Source: an uncultured Planktomarina sp. (GTDB lineage Bacteria > Pseudomonadota > Alphaproteobacteria > Rhodobacterales > Rhodobacteraceae). Taken from it: a DNA stretch of 64,000 bases. Of the stretch, positions 8,866 through 17,440 are shown piece by piece. Location of the stretch: NCBI GenBank assembly GCA_905182425.1, contig CAJJBP010000002.1:35286-99285 (forward strand), read 5' to 3'. The position numbers and the translations under genes were made by a program. Every line of letters starts with the position of its first letter. Position 1 is the first letter of the stretch. A model generated the notes under the pieces. That model ran no database searches. It was not told the origin of the DNA and worked only from the letters and a program-made list of their open reading frames with translations.

Positions 8866-9429
8866 TTAGGTGTTGCGACGTTCAACTTCATTCATGAAGC
8901 GATCACGGATCACAACTGGATCTTTCATAATCACTGGCACTTTGATATTTCCACTATCACATTTGCTGACAATAATTGTCATCTTCTTACTATCGATAGC
9001 GGCTTGAAGCACAGAACCGGTTTCCTCAGCACGGCATTCAATGACGTTTTCGCAACCACAAGCGATAGCTACAGCAGTTAGTGAGGTCTTTTTACCTGCG
9101 TAGGTAGGTTGGTCACCTGTTGAGCCGTAGCTACCGTTGTCAATTATCAGTAAAATAAAATTATCAGACACGTTATTTGCAATAGTCGGCAATGTACCAA
9201 AGTTGGTCAGAACGGAACCGTCACCGTCAATGGAAATAACAGTTTTATCCTGTGCTAATGCTACACCAAGGCCAATCGATGAAGACAGACCCATTGTGCC
9301 AAGCATATAAAAATTGCTATCTTGATCGTCAATCATGTGCAGTTCTTGGCTTGGGAGACCTATGTTGCAGACGACCAATTGGTTACTTAAAATTGGTGCG
9401 ATGTCACGCAGTATATCAGAACGGATCAT
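8866..9429 (-). CDS. comE: Sulfopyruvate decarboxylase, beta (ThDP-binding) subunit
   Basis: With ComD this forms the thiamine-diphosphate enzyme that decarboxylates 3-sulfopyruvate to sulfoacetaldehyde. The 187-residue protein is the cofactor-binding half: GTMGLSSSIGLGVALAQ (about residues 45-61), then the ThDP motif ISIDGDGSVLTNFGTLPTIA (GDGS ... N), then NGSYGSTGDQPTY. The split into two small subunits is typical of ComDE. Phosphonopyruvate decarboxylase is related, but no phosphonate gene lies nearby and hpsN is in the same operon. It is the last gene of the operon, one base after comD, and is followed by a terminator-like hairpin. Confidence 0.85.
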   Translation of the reverse strand: MIRSDILRDIAPILSNQLVVCNIGLPSQELHMIDDQDSNFYMLGTMGLSSSIGLGVALAQDKTVISIDGDGSVLTNFGTLPTIANNVSDNFILLIIDNGSYGSTGDQPTYAGKKTSLTAVAIACGCENVIECRAEETGSVLQAAIDSKKMTIIVSKCDSGNIKVPVIMKDPVVIRDRFMNEVERRNT

Positions 9430-9430
9430 G

Positions 9431-9928
9431 TTAGTAGCCTCCCCAGAAAGTTGCGTCCGTCAGAATTGCGACCGGTTTGTTACACATGAATGTATATTTT
9501 AAGATTGCGTCTAACTCATCCTCATCACCAGGTTTGTGAAAATGATACGTTGGAATGTTCAATTGATTTAGCAAAGCTTTTGTATGAACAGCCATCTCGA
9601 CTTGGCATGCTACCGGTTCTTTTAATTCACCACGGTATGAGATCAACATCGGTAATGGCATGCGATAAAATTGCGTTAACGTAACAAGCGTGTTTACGGT
9701 GACCCCTATCGCCGTATTTTGCATGATAATCGCCGGACGTTTCCCACCCATAAAAGCACCGGCACAAAGTCCCATACCTTCATCTTCTTTGTTAGAGGGA
9801 ATGTGGTAAATACTGGGTTCGTTTTCCACAGCGTCGATAACGCCACCCAATTGCTTACATGGTACAGTCGTTACAAACTGGATGTTATTTGCAACGAAGT
9901 CAGCAACTATTTTTTCACTAACAGACAT
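9431..9928 (-). CDS. comD: Sulfopyruvate decarboxylase, alpha subunit
   Basis: This 165-residue protein is the pyrimidine-domain half of the sulfopyruvate decarboxylase. Visible features are FVTTVPCKQLGGVIDAVE (about residues 19-36), SNKEDEGMGLCAGAFMGGKR with the conserved glutamate that activates the thiamine pyrimidine ring, and MQNTAIGVTVNTLVTL. The product, sulfoacetaldehyde, is normally cleaved by Xsc (sulfoacetaldehyde acetyltransferase), which is not in this window. The gene is tightly packed between the zinc dehydrogenase (10-base gap) and comE (1-base gap), so expression with hpsN is expected. Confidence 0.86.
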   Translation of the reverse strand: MSVSEKIVADFVANNIQFVTTVPCKQLGGVIDAVENEPSIYHIPSNKEDEGMGLCAGAFMGGKRPAIIMQNTAIGVTVNTLVTLTQFYRMPLPMLISYRGELKEPVACQVEMAVHTKALLNQLNIPTYHFHKPGDEDELDAILKYTFMCNKPVAILTDATFWGGY

Positions 9929-9938
9929 GATGCTCCTT

Positions 9939-10934
9939 TCAGGGGATCAGAATTATTTTGGGCGCAGGCGCGCGGCCATATCGAATATCATCAAAGGCCA
10001 ACTGGCCTTCACTTAAAGATCTTGTTTCCACCCAATCGAGCGGGCCGAGGCGGCCTGCAAAAATAGCAGCGCCAGTGTCCTTAAAGTCTTGAGGTGTATA
10101 GGTATAGGTTCCAATAAATGTTATTTCTTGCAATGTCATCCGGCGAACGTCAACGCCACCTTCACCAGAACCAAGCCCGATATGTGAAATTACCCCACCC
10201 GGTTTTGCCAATTCGCAAGCAGTCGCACGGGTTGCAGCATAACCAACTCCGTCAATAACCAAGTCAGCGGTTCCAGGCTTTGGCGATTTACTGTCTTCTC
10301 CACTGCTAGCGTCAAAACCATCGATCCCTCTCAAAGTCGCAAGCCGGATTGGATTAACTTCGATTACCGTAATATCAACTACACCCATCGCACGCAGCGA
10401 CAACGCAGAACCCACGCCAATTGCCCCACCACCCAAAACAACACATTTGAGCTTTTCTACAGCCCTATCTTGGATAAGAAGACCCAAACGAGAGGCATGC
10501 CAACCACAAGCCAAAGGCTCAGTCAATGATCCTGATTGCAGCAAACCAGAATGCGGCACCTCCAGTAAATTCTCAGACGGAATAGCTACCATCTCGGCAA
10601 AAGCACCAGGACGTGGTGGCATTGATATAATTTGTCGATCTGCGCAAAGGTTTGCTTTACCCGAGATACAGGCATTGCAGGTATTGCAGCCATTCAGAGG
10701 ATTGATCGCCACAAGGGCCCCGTCGCGCGGTCCACCAACAATTGCACCAGAAGCCTCGTGCCCCAAGATCAAGGGCGTCGGTCGTCGGGCGTCATGCCCA
10801 AGAAAGGCATGCATATCTGAGCCACAAATTCCTGAATACTTAATTTGCACTAGTTCCTCGCCAGCTTTGGCCACTGGATCAATGTGGTCAAGGTAGCTAA
10901 GCACTTCAACATCTGAGTTAATAAGAGCCTTCAT
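9939..10934 (-). CDS. Zinc-dependent alcohol dehydrogenase of the sulfopropanediol operon
   Basis: This is a 331-residue medium-chain dehydrogenase. The catalytic zinc ligands are in YSGICGSDMHAF (about residue 34) and LGHEASG (about residue 57), and the structural zinc cysteines in CNTCNACISGKANLC (about residues 83-97). The Rossmann glycines are in VVLGGGAIGVGSAL (about residue 165). In known DHPS pathways, HpsO and HpsP are two dehydrogenases acting at C2 of 2,3-dihydroxypropane-1-sulfonate. I infer that this gene and the SDR upstream fill those roles by interconverting the enantiomers, but I cannot say which is which. Its start overlaps the SDR stop by four bases. Confidence 0.8.
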   Translation of the reverse strand: MKALINSDVEVLSYLDHIDPVAKAGEELVQIKYSGICGSDMHAFLGHDARRPTPLILGHEASGAIVGGPRDGALVAINPLNGCNTCNACISGKANLCADRQIISMPPRPGAFAEMVAIPSENLLEVPHSGLLQSGSLTEPLACGWHASRLGLLIQDRAVEKLKCVVLGGGAIGVGSALSLRAMGVVDITVIEVNPIRLATLRGIDGFDASSGEDSKSPKPGTADLVIDGVGYAATRATACELAKPGGVISHIGLGSGEGGVDVRRMTLQEITFIGTYTYTPQDFKDTGAAIFAGRLGPLDWVETRSLSEGQLAFDDIRYGRAPAPKIILIP

Positions 10935-11689
10935 TTTGCGATATATCCTCCATCAACAAATAGTATTTGACCCGTTACATAGTTAGACGCAGGGGCACAA
11001 AGAAATATCATTGGGCCGTCCATATCGGAGATTTCACCATTACGGCCAATGCAAGTTTGGTTCGCATTTTTTTCAGTAAGCTCTAGGTCTGCAAAAACCG
11101 CTTCAGTTAGTTCGGTTTGGACAAATCCCGGAGCAATTGCATTAGCGGTAATACCATAACGTGACCAAGCCTCCGCCATAGCACGCGTCATTTGCTCAAC
11201 TGCACCTTTGGAAGTCCCATAGCTAATTCCATTTTTCAAGGCACGCCTCGACTGCAGAGACGCAAAATTTATAATCCGCCCCCAGCCTTTAGACCGCATC
11301 CCAGGAACTAACGCTTTTGCTAAGAAAAAAGGCGCTGCTACATTTAGATTTTGGGTAAGATCCCAAAGTTCATCTGTCATCTCATCGGCAGGCTGTCTCG
11401 TATTTATCCCGGCTGCATTGATCAAAATATCCGGTTTTCCAAATGGTTTAGATGCCTCAGAAGCAATATCGGATAAGCCCGCTCGGTCAGAAAGATCCGC
11501 TTCGAGAATTGCCGTCTCTCCTTGGGTAGTATCGGACCAAGCTTGAAGCTTATTCTTGCGACGTGCCACCGCAACGACAAGCGCGCCCCTAGCCGCAAGC
11601 GCAGTGCAGGCTCCCTGCCCCAACCCACTTGACGCACCAGTTACAACGGCAACTTTGCCAGTAAGGTCAAAAAAATCAGACGCTTGCAT
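10931..11689 (-). CDS. Short-chain dehydrogenase of the sulfopropanediol operon
   Basis: This is a 252-residue classical SDR. The cofactor motif VVTGASSGLGQG is at residues 15-26, NAAGINT is near residue 90, the catalytic serine is in INFASLQS (about residue 140), and Y-x3-K is in ISYGTSKGAVEQ (about residue 155). PGFVQTEL and the C-terminal VDGGY are also present. Between hpsN (3-base gap) and the zinc dehydrogenase (4-base overlap) it most likely acts on dihydroxypropanesulfonate at C2 (HpsO/HpsP role). That role is inferred from position; the fold assignment is secure. Confidence 0.82.
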   Translation of the reverse strand: MQASDFFDLTGKVAVVTGASSGLGQGACTALAARGALVVAVARRKNKLQAWSDTTQGETAILEADLSDRAGLSDIASEASKPFGKPDILINAAGINTRQPADEMTDELWDLTQNLNVAAPFFLAKALVPGMRSKGWGRIINFASLQSRRALKNGISYGTSKGAVEQMTRAMAEAWSRYGITANAIAPGFVQTELTEAVFADLELTEKNANQTCIGRNGEISDMDGPMIFLCAPASNYVTGQILFVDGGYIAK

Positions 11690-11692
11690 ATT

Positions 11693-13000
11693 TTACTCCT
11701 CTGCAGAGAGATCAAAGTTTTCACCAGGATAGTATTTAGCAAGACGAATATCCGCAGTGCGCGCGTGTCCCTCCATGCCTTCAAGACGTGAAATTCGCGC
11801 TGTCGCAATCGCCACATCTTTAGCTCCGTCGCGTGTTGAACGTTGCCAAGTGACCAGCTTCATGTACTTGTGAACAGACAGGCCACCCGTGTACTTAGCC
11901 GAGCGTGATGTCGGCAAGCAGTGATTGGGGCCAGAGGCTTTATCACCGTATGCAACAGTTGTCTCTTCGCCCAAGAAAAGAGAACCATAGCAACGCAAAC
12001 GATCTAACCACCAATCAAGATCATCAGCCTGAACAGTTAAATGTTCTGGCGCATATTCGTCAGACGTGGATGCCATTTCTTCGCGGCCATCGCACAAGAT
12101 CACTTCAGCGTAGTCACGCCATGCAGCTTCCGCATTAATCCGGTTCAATTCAGGAAGGTCTTGGATAAGACCTGGTACTATTTCAAGAACTTTCTCAGCG
12201 AGCAGCCGGTCGTCTGTCACCAACCAAACCGGCGAGTTGTAACCATGTTCGGCTTGACCAACCAAATCCGAAGCAATAATTTCAGCATCCGCGTCACCAT
12301 CAGCAATAATCAAGCTGTCTGTTGGACCCGCAATCATGTCGATACCAACGCGCCCAAATAGGATGCGCTTCGCCTCTGCTACAAATTGATTTCCAGGCCC
12401 AACAATGATGTCAGCAGCAGTTAGACCAAACAAACCAAACGTCATTGACGCGACGCCCTGAACACCGCCCATAGCTAAAATCTTATCAGCTCCACACAAG
12501 TGGGCTGCATAAACTATAGCCGGGGCCACACCACTATTTTTCGCAGGGGGTGAGCAAGCAGTAATATGGGCACAACCCGCAACTTTTGCAGTAGTAACTG
12601 TCATAATAGCGCTGGCGATGTGGCTATAGCGACCCCCTGGAATATAACAGCCAGCAGCGTTACAAGGGATGCTTTTTTGGCCAGCAATCAGACCCGGTAC
12701 TATTTCAGTCTCAAAATCAGAAATCGTTTCTTTTTGTGCTTCTGCAAAGCGTCTTACATTGTCGTGCGCAAATTGGATATCTCGCTTGAGTTTCTCGGGG
12801 ACTAAATCACAGGCTACTTTAATTTCAGCATCAGTCAGGATCAAATTACCTTCGTAACCGTCAAATTTGGCGGCATATTTGAGCGCAACAGCATCTCCAC
12901 CAACTTCAATTTCATTTAGGATATTCATGACCGTTTCACGAACATCATCACTCCCTGTCGATGCTGTTTTTGTAGACTTTTTTAAATAGACACGGGTCAT
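11693..13000 (-). CDS. hpsN: Sulfopropanediol 3-dehydrogenase (histidinol-dehydrogenase-like)
   Basis: HpsN oxidises (R)-2,3-dihydroxypropane-1-sulfonate in two NAD-dependent steps at C3 to (R)-sulfolactate. The 435-residue protein belongs to the histidinol dehydrogenase fold: AAGCYIPGGRYSHIASAIM (about residues 117-135), VGPGNQFVAEAKR and AGPTDSLI, then QAEHGYNSP with the catalytic/zinc region and EGMEGHARTADIRL at the C-terminus. Stretches such as FAHDNVRRFAEAQK and ETTVAYGDKASGPNHCLPT match HpsN as I know it rather than HisD, and the operon holds comDE and no histidine genes. It is the first gene of the operon, with the LacI operators about 40 bases upstream of its start. Confidence 0.9.
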   Translation of the reverse strand: MTRVYLKKSTKTASTGSDDVRETVMNILNEIEVGGDAVALKYAAKFDGYEGNLILTDAEIKVACDLVPEKLKRDIQFAHDNVRRFAEAQKETISDFETEIVPGLIAGQKSIPCNAAGCYIPGGRYSHIASAIMTVTTAKVAGCAHITACSPPAKNSGVAPAIVYAAHLCGADKILAMGGVQGVASMTFGLFGLTAADIIVGPGNQFVAEAKRILFGRVGIDMIAGPTDSLIIADGDADAEIIASDLVGQAEHGYNSPVWLVTDDRLLAEKVLEIVPGLIQDLPELNRINAEAAWRDYAEVILCDGREEMASTSDEYAPEHLTVQADDLDWWLDRLRCYGSLFLGEETTVAYGDKASGPNHCLPTSRSAKYTGGLSVHKYMKLVTWQRSTRDGAKDVAIATARISRLEGMEGHARTADIRLAKYYPGENFDLSAEE

Positions 13001-13041
13001 TGCGCTAATCCTTTGAACTACGGAGCTTATAAAACTTATTA

Positions 13042-13077
13042 TGTAAGCGCTTGCATTTAACTATGCAAGCGCTTACA
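13042..13077. promoter_or_regulatory. Twin LacI-type operators between hpsN and its regulator
   Basis: Two 14-base near-palindromes of the LacI-family type, TGTAAGCGCTTGCA (13042-13055) and its exact reverse complement TGCAAGCGCTTACA (13064-13077), sit in the 109-base divergent spacer. Each contains the core AAGCGCTT, and together they form an inverted repeat with 15-base arms (13042-13056 and 13063-13077). The centres are 22 bases apart, about two helical turns, so two repressor dimers could bind the same DNA face. The site could control hpsN and the lacI-type gene together. Confidence 0.85.
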
Positions 13078-13109
13078 AGCGACTGCACAGCAAGAACTTG
13101 GGAAACCAC

Positions 13110-14129
13110 ATGCGCGGGACTAGTCGAACCAGTCTTGAAGACATCGCAAAAATCATCGGGGTTTCCACGGCGACAATCTCTCGTTGTATAAACTCTCCCC
13201 ACAAAGTTGCTGAGCCTACCCGAAAACGTATCCAGAAAGCGGTTGAGGACTTAGGATATATGCCACACTTCGGTGGCCGAGCTTTGGCGCGCAATCGCAC
13301 CAATACAATTGGGGCCATCATTCCGACTATGGATAACGCCATGTTTGCAGGCGGCCTTCAAGCTTTCCAAGACGTTTTAAGCTCATCAGGAGTAACTTTA
13401 CTGGTCGGCAGTTCGAATTACGATCCTAATCAAGAATTCGAGCAAATCAGAGCTTTACTGTCCCAAGGCGCTGACGGCTTAATGTTGATAGGGGAAGAGC
13501 GGCCAGCTAAGACACGAAAATTCTTGGATCAACATTCAATACCACATGTTCTGGCGTGGTGCTATTCAGACGCAAGCGCCTCAGCTGTAGTTGGGTTTGA
13601 CAATCGTAAATCAGGGCGCGCAATCGCTGAACATGTCATAAATCAGGGACACACAAAGCTCGCAGTAATTGCAGGGATACGCCATGGAAACGACCGTGCA
13701 GAAAACCGGGTTAAAGGTATAGAGGATGCAATAGAAGCAAACCCATCATCTATACTTCTAGGAATCGCGGAAGCAAAGTATAGCTTTGAAAGTGCTGCAA
13801 CGGCACTTGAATATCTCTTAAATTCTCCCACGAGACCCACCGCGATCATTTGTGGAAGTGATGTTTTGGCTGTCGGCGCACTCCTACGTACGCACTCTCT
13901 CGGCATTAAAGTGCCAGATGAACTCTCAATCACAGGCTTTGACGACATAACACTCGCCCAGGTCACAAGCCCACGTCTAACAACAGTTCGTATTCCTCAG
14001 AAAGAAATGGGCCGTCAGGCTGCAAATGTTTTGTTAAATATTCTCGCAGAAGGCCAAAAACCAGGTCAATTAAATCGTATCGAGTTAGAGACGACTATAA
14101 TTGACCGAGGAACTCTCGCTCGACTTTAA
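13110..14129 (+). CDS. LacI family transcriptional regulator of the sulfonate operon
   Basis: The protein is about 339 residues from ATG 13110 and is preceded by GGGA. A TTG at 13098 is a less likely start. The N-terminus is a LacI helix-turn-helix and hinge (SLEDIAKIIGVSTATISRC, then KRIQKAVEDLGY). It is followed by the periplasmic-binding-protein-like effector domain (TIGAIIPTMDNAMFAGGLQA; SITGFDDITLAQVTSPRLTT near the C-terminus). Divergent placement and the twin operators argue that it represses hpsN-comE and itself, with a sulfonate or a pathway intermediate as inducer. The ligand is inference. It converges with IclR, overlapping by four bases. Confidence 0.88.
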   Translation: MRGTSRTSLEDIAKIIGVSTATISRCINSPHKVAEPTRKRIQKAVEDLGYMPHFGGRALARNRTNTIGAIIPTMDNAMFAGGLQAFQDVLSSSGVTLLVGSSNYDPNQEFEQIRALLSQGADGLMLIGEERPAKTRKFLDQHSIPHVLAWCYSDASASAVVGFDNRKSGRAIAEHVINQGHTKLAVIAGIRHGNDRAENRVKGIEDAIEANPSSILLGIAEAKYSFESAATALEYLLNSPTRPTAIICGSDVLAVGALLRTHSLGIKVPDELSITGFDDITLAQVTSPRLTTVRIPQKEMGRQAANVLLNILAEGQKPGQLNRIELETTIIDRGTLARL

Positions 14130-14887
14130 GTAAAAAGAACTTCGCGCATTTTCAACGCATTGTAAATCAATACTTCTTTGCGTTGAACTGCAATTTCAAC
14201 AGTTAGCCGCTGGGATGGGCCATGAAATGCTAATGAACCAAGATAGCGTTCTTTAGTATCACTGATAGGTACTGCAATCGCTACCATACCGTCCATGAAC
14301 TCCTCGTTGTCGATCGCATAACCCTGCTTGGCAACTGCCTTTAACTCAGTCAATAACGTTTCAGGGGTGCTATGCGTATTTTTGGTCAGCGACTGCAACT
14401 TCAAAGTACCTACCATGGCCTTTCGCGCCTTGGGAGTGAGACTAGCTAAGAAGGTTTTTCCACTCGCCGTACAATGAAAAGGGACATGGGTTCCAATTGG
14501 TAATTGCACTCGAAAAGGCCAATCTGTTTCGACACGGTCAATATACATCATGCCCGCACTGGCAGGAACGACAAAGTTCACGGTTTCACCAACCGCATCA
14601 GCAACGCGCTGCATGACTTGATTGCGAAGAATATGATCGCGCGAGGTATTAAGAATACCTGACGCCATAAGACGCGTTCGGCGGTTTGGCCGAAGTTTTT
14701 TGCCATCGGCTTCGCGGCTCAAAAATCCTTCTTGCTCAAGTCTAGTACACAGGCGATGAATGGTTTGCTTGGGAAGCCCAATATGATGATTAATTTCGGT
14801 TGGTGACATTGGGTGATCTGATTGGCCCAAAACTTCCATGATGAGCAACGTGCGCAAGTTAGTCGGAATACGTTCTGCTTCAGACAT
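14126..14887 (-). CDS. IclR family transcriptional regulator
   Basis: The 253-residue protein has an N-terminal winged helix (MEVLGQSDHPMSPTEINHH, then LPKQTIHRLCTRLEQEGFL) and a C-terminal IclR effector domain (HCTASGKTFLASL near residue 140; GYAIDNEEFMDGMVAIAVPI near residue 195). The length is normal. It is divergent from the GMC oxidoreductase at 15027 (139-base gap), so regulation of that gene and perhaps of the TRAP genes beyond is the simplest inference. Its 3' end overlaps that of the LacI gene. Confidence 0.85.
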   Translation of the reverse strand: MSEAERIPTNLRTLLIMEVLGQSDHPMSPTEINHHIGLPKQTIHRLCTRLEQEGFLSREADGKKLRPNRRTRLMASGILNTSRDHILRNQVMQRVADAVGETVNFVVPASAGMMYIDRVETDWPFRVQLPIGTHVPFHCTASGKTFLASLTPKARKAMVGTLKLQSLTKNTHSTPETLLTELKAVAKQGYAIDNEEFMDGMVAIAVPISDTKERYLGSLAFHGPSQRLTVEIAVQRKEVLIYNALKMREVLFT

Positions 14888-15026
14888 ACAATAAGTTCTC
14901 TCTACAAAATTGAGTTCTCCACCGGAAGGCTGAAGAAACTTGCCGAATCTTATGTTAGATGCATAGTTATCATAATTAACAGAAAACGGGAATTAAAGTC
15001 CCATTTTTTGACAATATGGGGAAATT

Positions 15027-16628
15027 TTGGAATTTGACTTCGTAATTATAGGTGCTGGCTCCGCTGGCTGTGCTCTCGCCAATCGACTTTCAGCCGATGC
15101 GCGATATTCCGTGGCGCTGCTTGAAGCGGGCGGTAAAGATACAAATCCATGGATCCACGTCCCTGTTGGCTATTTCAAAACAATGGGGAACCCTAAAACC
15201 GATTGGTGTTACCAAACCGAGCAAGATCCAGGGCTTAATGGACGTGCCATTCCTTGGCCACGGGGACGTGTACTAGGCGGTTCAAGCTCAATCAACGGGC
15301 TTTTGTACGTAAGGGGACAAGCACAGGATTTTGATTACTGGAGCCAACTCGGCAACACAGGCTGGGCTTGGGACGATGTTCTACCCTATTTCAAACGCGC
15401 TGAGACTTGGAAGGGTGATGGAAAATTAGATCCAACCCGCGGAACCAACGGACCATTATCAGTCTCACCTACTCGACTGAAACGTGATATTGTTGATCGT
15501 TGGATAGACGCTGCTGTAGCCGCTGGCTTTTCGCGCAACCCAGATTATAACGGCGAAAATCAAGAGGGTGTTGGTTATTTTCAATTGACGCTCGATAAAG
15601 GTCGGCGATGTTCAAGTGCAGCGGCCTACTTAAAGCCGATAAGAAGTCGACAAAATCTAACTGTCATAACCCATGCTCAAGCTGAAAAAGTGATCATACG
15701 CGAAGGCCGTGCCAAAGGTATTCGCGTAAATATTAAAGGTAAAACGCAAGATATAACTGCACGCCGTGAAGTCATACTCAGCGCTGGGGCAATTGGCTCA
15801 CCGCAAATTTTGATGCTTTCAGGCGTTGGCGACGCAGAAGCTCTAACTCGCCATGGAGTTAACGTCCGGCACAATTTGCCTGGAGTTGGAAAAAATCTCC
15901 AAGATCACTTGCAGGCACGTCCTATCTTTAAGACAAATCTGTCTACAATAAATACTGAGACAAATAATTTTATAAAGCAGGGTATTATTGCACTGCAATA
16001 TGCACTGTCGCAGACCGGGCCCATGACGATGGCTGCAAGTTTAGGCGCCGCTTTTCTAAAGACGAATTCTCGGCTTGAAACGCCAGATATTCAATTTCAT
16101 ATTCAACCATTCAGCGCGACTAGGCCTGCTGACGGACCTCACAAATTCTCAGCTTTTACGGCCTCCGTACTGCAATTGCGTCCTGAAAGCACTGGCTACT
16201 TGGAGTTGAAATCAGCAAACTGGCGCGATCACCCATCAATTCATCCAAATTATCTAGCTACCAAGCTGGACCAAGATACAATTGTCAAAGGCATTCAAAT
16301 TGCACGTAAAATTGCCAGTTTCGAGCCCTTAAAATCTAATATCTTGGAAGAGTTCGCGCCGGGCACAGGAATTCCGTTGGACGACTACGAAGCCACATTA
16401 AATTGGGCTCGTAACAATGCAGTAACAATTTATCATCCAACCGGCACTTGTAAAATGGGTCACGACAAAATGGCGGTAGTCGATTCTCGATTGCGCGTTC
16501 ATGGGGTCGATGGTCTGAGAGTGGGTGACTGTTCTATCATGCCAGTTATTACATCAGGAAATACGAATGCCCCCGCGATAATGATTGGCGAAAAGCTGTC
16601 TGATTTGATTTTGGAAGATGCAAAATGA
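15027..16628 (+). CDS. GMC family FAD-dependent oxidoreductase (choline/alcohol dehydrogenase-like)
   Basis: The protein has 533 residues. The FAD-binding dinucleotide motif is FVIIGAGSAGCALANRLSAD at the N-terminus; GMC signature 1 appears as RGRVLGGSSSINGLLYVRG (about residues 80-98) and signature 2 as GAIGSPQILMLSGVG. The C-terminal catalytic histidine region is IYHPTGTCKMG and the end is SGNTNAPAIMIGEK. The family oxidises choline, alcohols or aldoses, and BetA is close, but no betB or betI is adjacent, so the substrate is open. The start must be a TTG at 15027, preceded by GGGG; the ATG at 15016 is out of frame. It is probably the IclR target. Confidence 0.86.
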   Translation: MEFDFVIIGAGSAGCALANRLSADARYSVALLEAGGKDTNPWIHVPVGYFKTMGNPKTDWCYQTEQDPGLNGRAIPWPRGRVLGGSSSINGLLYVRGQAQDFDYWSQLGNTGWAWDDVLPYFKRAETWKGDGKLDPTRGTNGPLSVSPTRLKRDIVDRWIDAAVAAGFSRNPDYNGENQEGVGYFQLTLDKGRRCSSAAAYLKPIRSRQNLTVITHAQAEKVIIREGRAKGIRVNIKGKTQDITARREVILSAGAIGSPQILMLSGVGDAEALTRHGVNVRHNLPGVGKNLQDHLQARPIFKTNLSTINTETNNFIKQGIIALQYALSQTGPMTMAASLGAAFLKTNSRLETPDIQFHIQPFSATRPADGPHKFSAFTASVLQLRPESTGYLELKSANWRDHPSIHPNYLATKLDQDTIVKGIQIARKIASFEPLKSNILEEFAPGTGIPLDDYEATLNWARNNAVTIYHPTGTCKMGHDKMAVVDSRLRVHGVDGLRVGDCSIMPVITSGNTNAPAIMIGEKLSDLILEDAK

Positions 16629-16661
16629 ACGCCAAAAATACTAATGCAAAAGGAAGACCTA

Positions 16662-17321
16662 ATGTTTGAGACAGTGATGGCCTACGGGCAAATCATAATT
16701 GCTGACTTAATTCTCTCAGGGGATAATGCTCTTATAATTGGTATGGCCGCTGCCGGCCTTGCTCCAGACTTGCGAAAACGCGCCATTCTGTATGGGATGA
16801 TTATTGCAGCCGTTTTGCGGATTTTGTTTGCGGTTGTAGCCACAAGCCTTTTAGAAATCCCCGGCATCTTATTTATTGGTTCAGTTCTATTATTTTGGGT
16901 CTGCCTACGCTTATTTCAGGAAATTCGAGAAGGTATTGACCAGCACGCACATCAGGGCGCGAGCGTGACTGCCACTGCGGACACAAACACACAGAAACGT
17001 ACGCTCGGAGCTGCCATGGTGTCCATCACCATTGCAGATGTTTCAATGTCGTTGGATAATGTTTTAGCAGTTGCAGCTATTGCTGATGGGGATCGCCAAA
17101 TTCTGATATTTGGCCTCGGACTTGCCATCTTACTCATGGCGTTTGCTGCGACGATAATTATGAAGTTATTAACAAAATATCCATGGATTTCATGGCTTGG
17201 GCTTGTCGTACTTGTTTATGTAGCTGGGGAAATGATGTACCGAGGTTTCTTCGATATTCACAGTGGTATTGGACCAATGCTTGGCCTCGTTGAAGGCTGG
17301 GAGATGAGCAAAGGTCACTAA
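16662..17321 (+). CDS. TerC family integral membrane protein
   Basis: The protein has about 219 residues from ATG 16662, which follows AAAGGAAG; an ATG at 16644 is open in frame but less likely. Two inverted halves carry the TerC acidic motifs LSGDNALIIGM (about residue 18) and MSLDNVLAVAA (about residue 125), each within a membrane helix. A polar, poorly conserved loop lies between them (about residues 93-113). TerC proteins are linked to metal export, notably manganese, and to tellurite resistance. The function here is inferred from family only. It is 33 bases after the GMC gene. Confidence 0.88.
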   Translation: MFETVMAYGQIIIADLILSGDNALIIGMAAAGLAPDLRKRAILYGMIIAAVLRILFAVVATSLLEIPGILFIGSVLLFWVCLRLFQEIREGIDQHAHQGASVTATADTNTQKRTLGAAMVSITIADVSMSLDNVLAVAAIADGDRQILIFGLGLAILLMAFAATIIMKLLTKYPWISWLGLVVLVYVAGEMMYRGFFDIHSGIGPMLGLVEGWEMSKGH

Positions 17322-17366
17322 ACAGTTTTGTAATTTAGCGCCTCAAATAGGTGCTGAAGCCATAAG

Positions 17367-17396
17367 ACCCGCAGGTGTGCCTTCGGCCCGGGTTTT
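17367..17396 (+). terminator. Weak terminator-like hairpin after terC
   Basis: ACCCG (17367-17371) pairs with CGGGT (17389-17393), closing a 17-base loop and followed by TTT. The stem is short and the loop long, so this may only reduce read-through before the TRAP genes. Confidence 0.3.
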
Positions 17397-17440
17397 AAAA
17401 GAAAATAAAGAAGGCACAAACTAAAGGGAGGGAAACAGAA

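Noticed and set aside
11693..13000. Authentic histidinol dehydrogenase (hisD)
   Set aside because: The fold is shared, but the operon contains comDE and two sugar-alcohol-type dehydrogenases and no histidine gene, and the sequence blocks match HpsN.
15016..15020. ATG at 15016 as the start of the GMC oxidoreductase
   Set aside because: It is out of frame with the FAD-binding motif; TTG 15027 is the only start that gives the full N-terminus.
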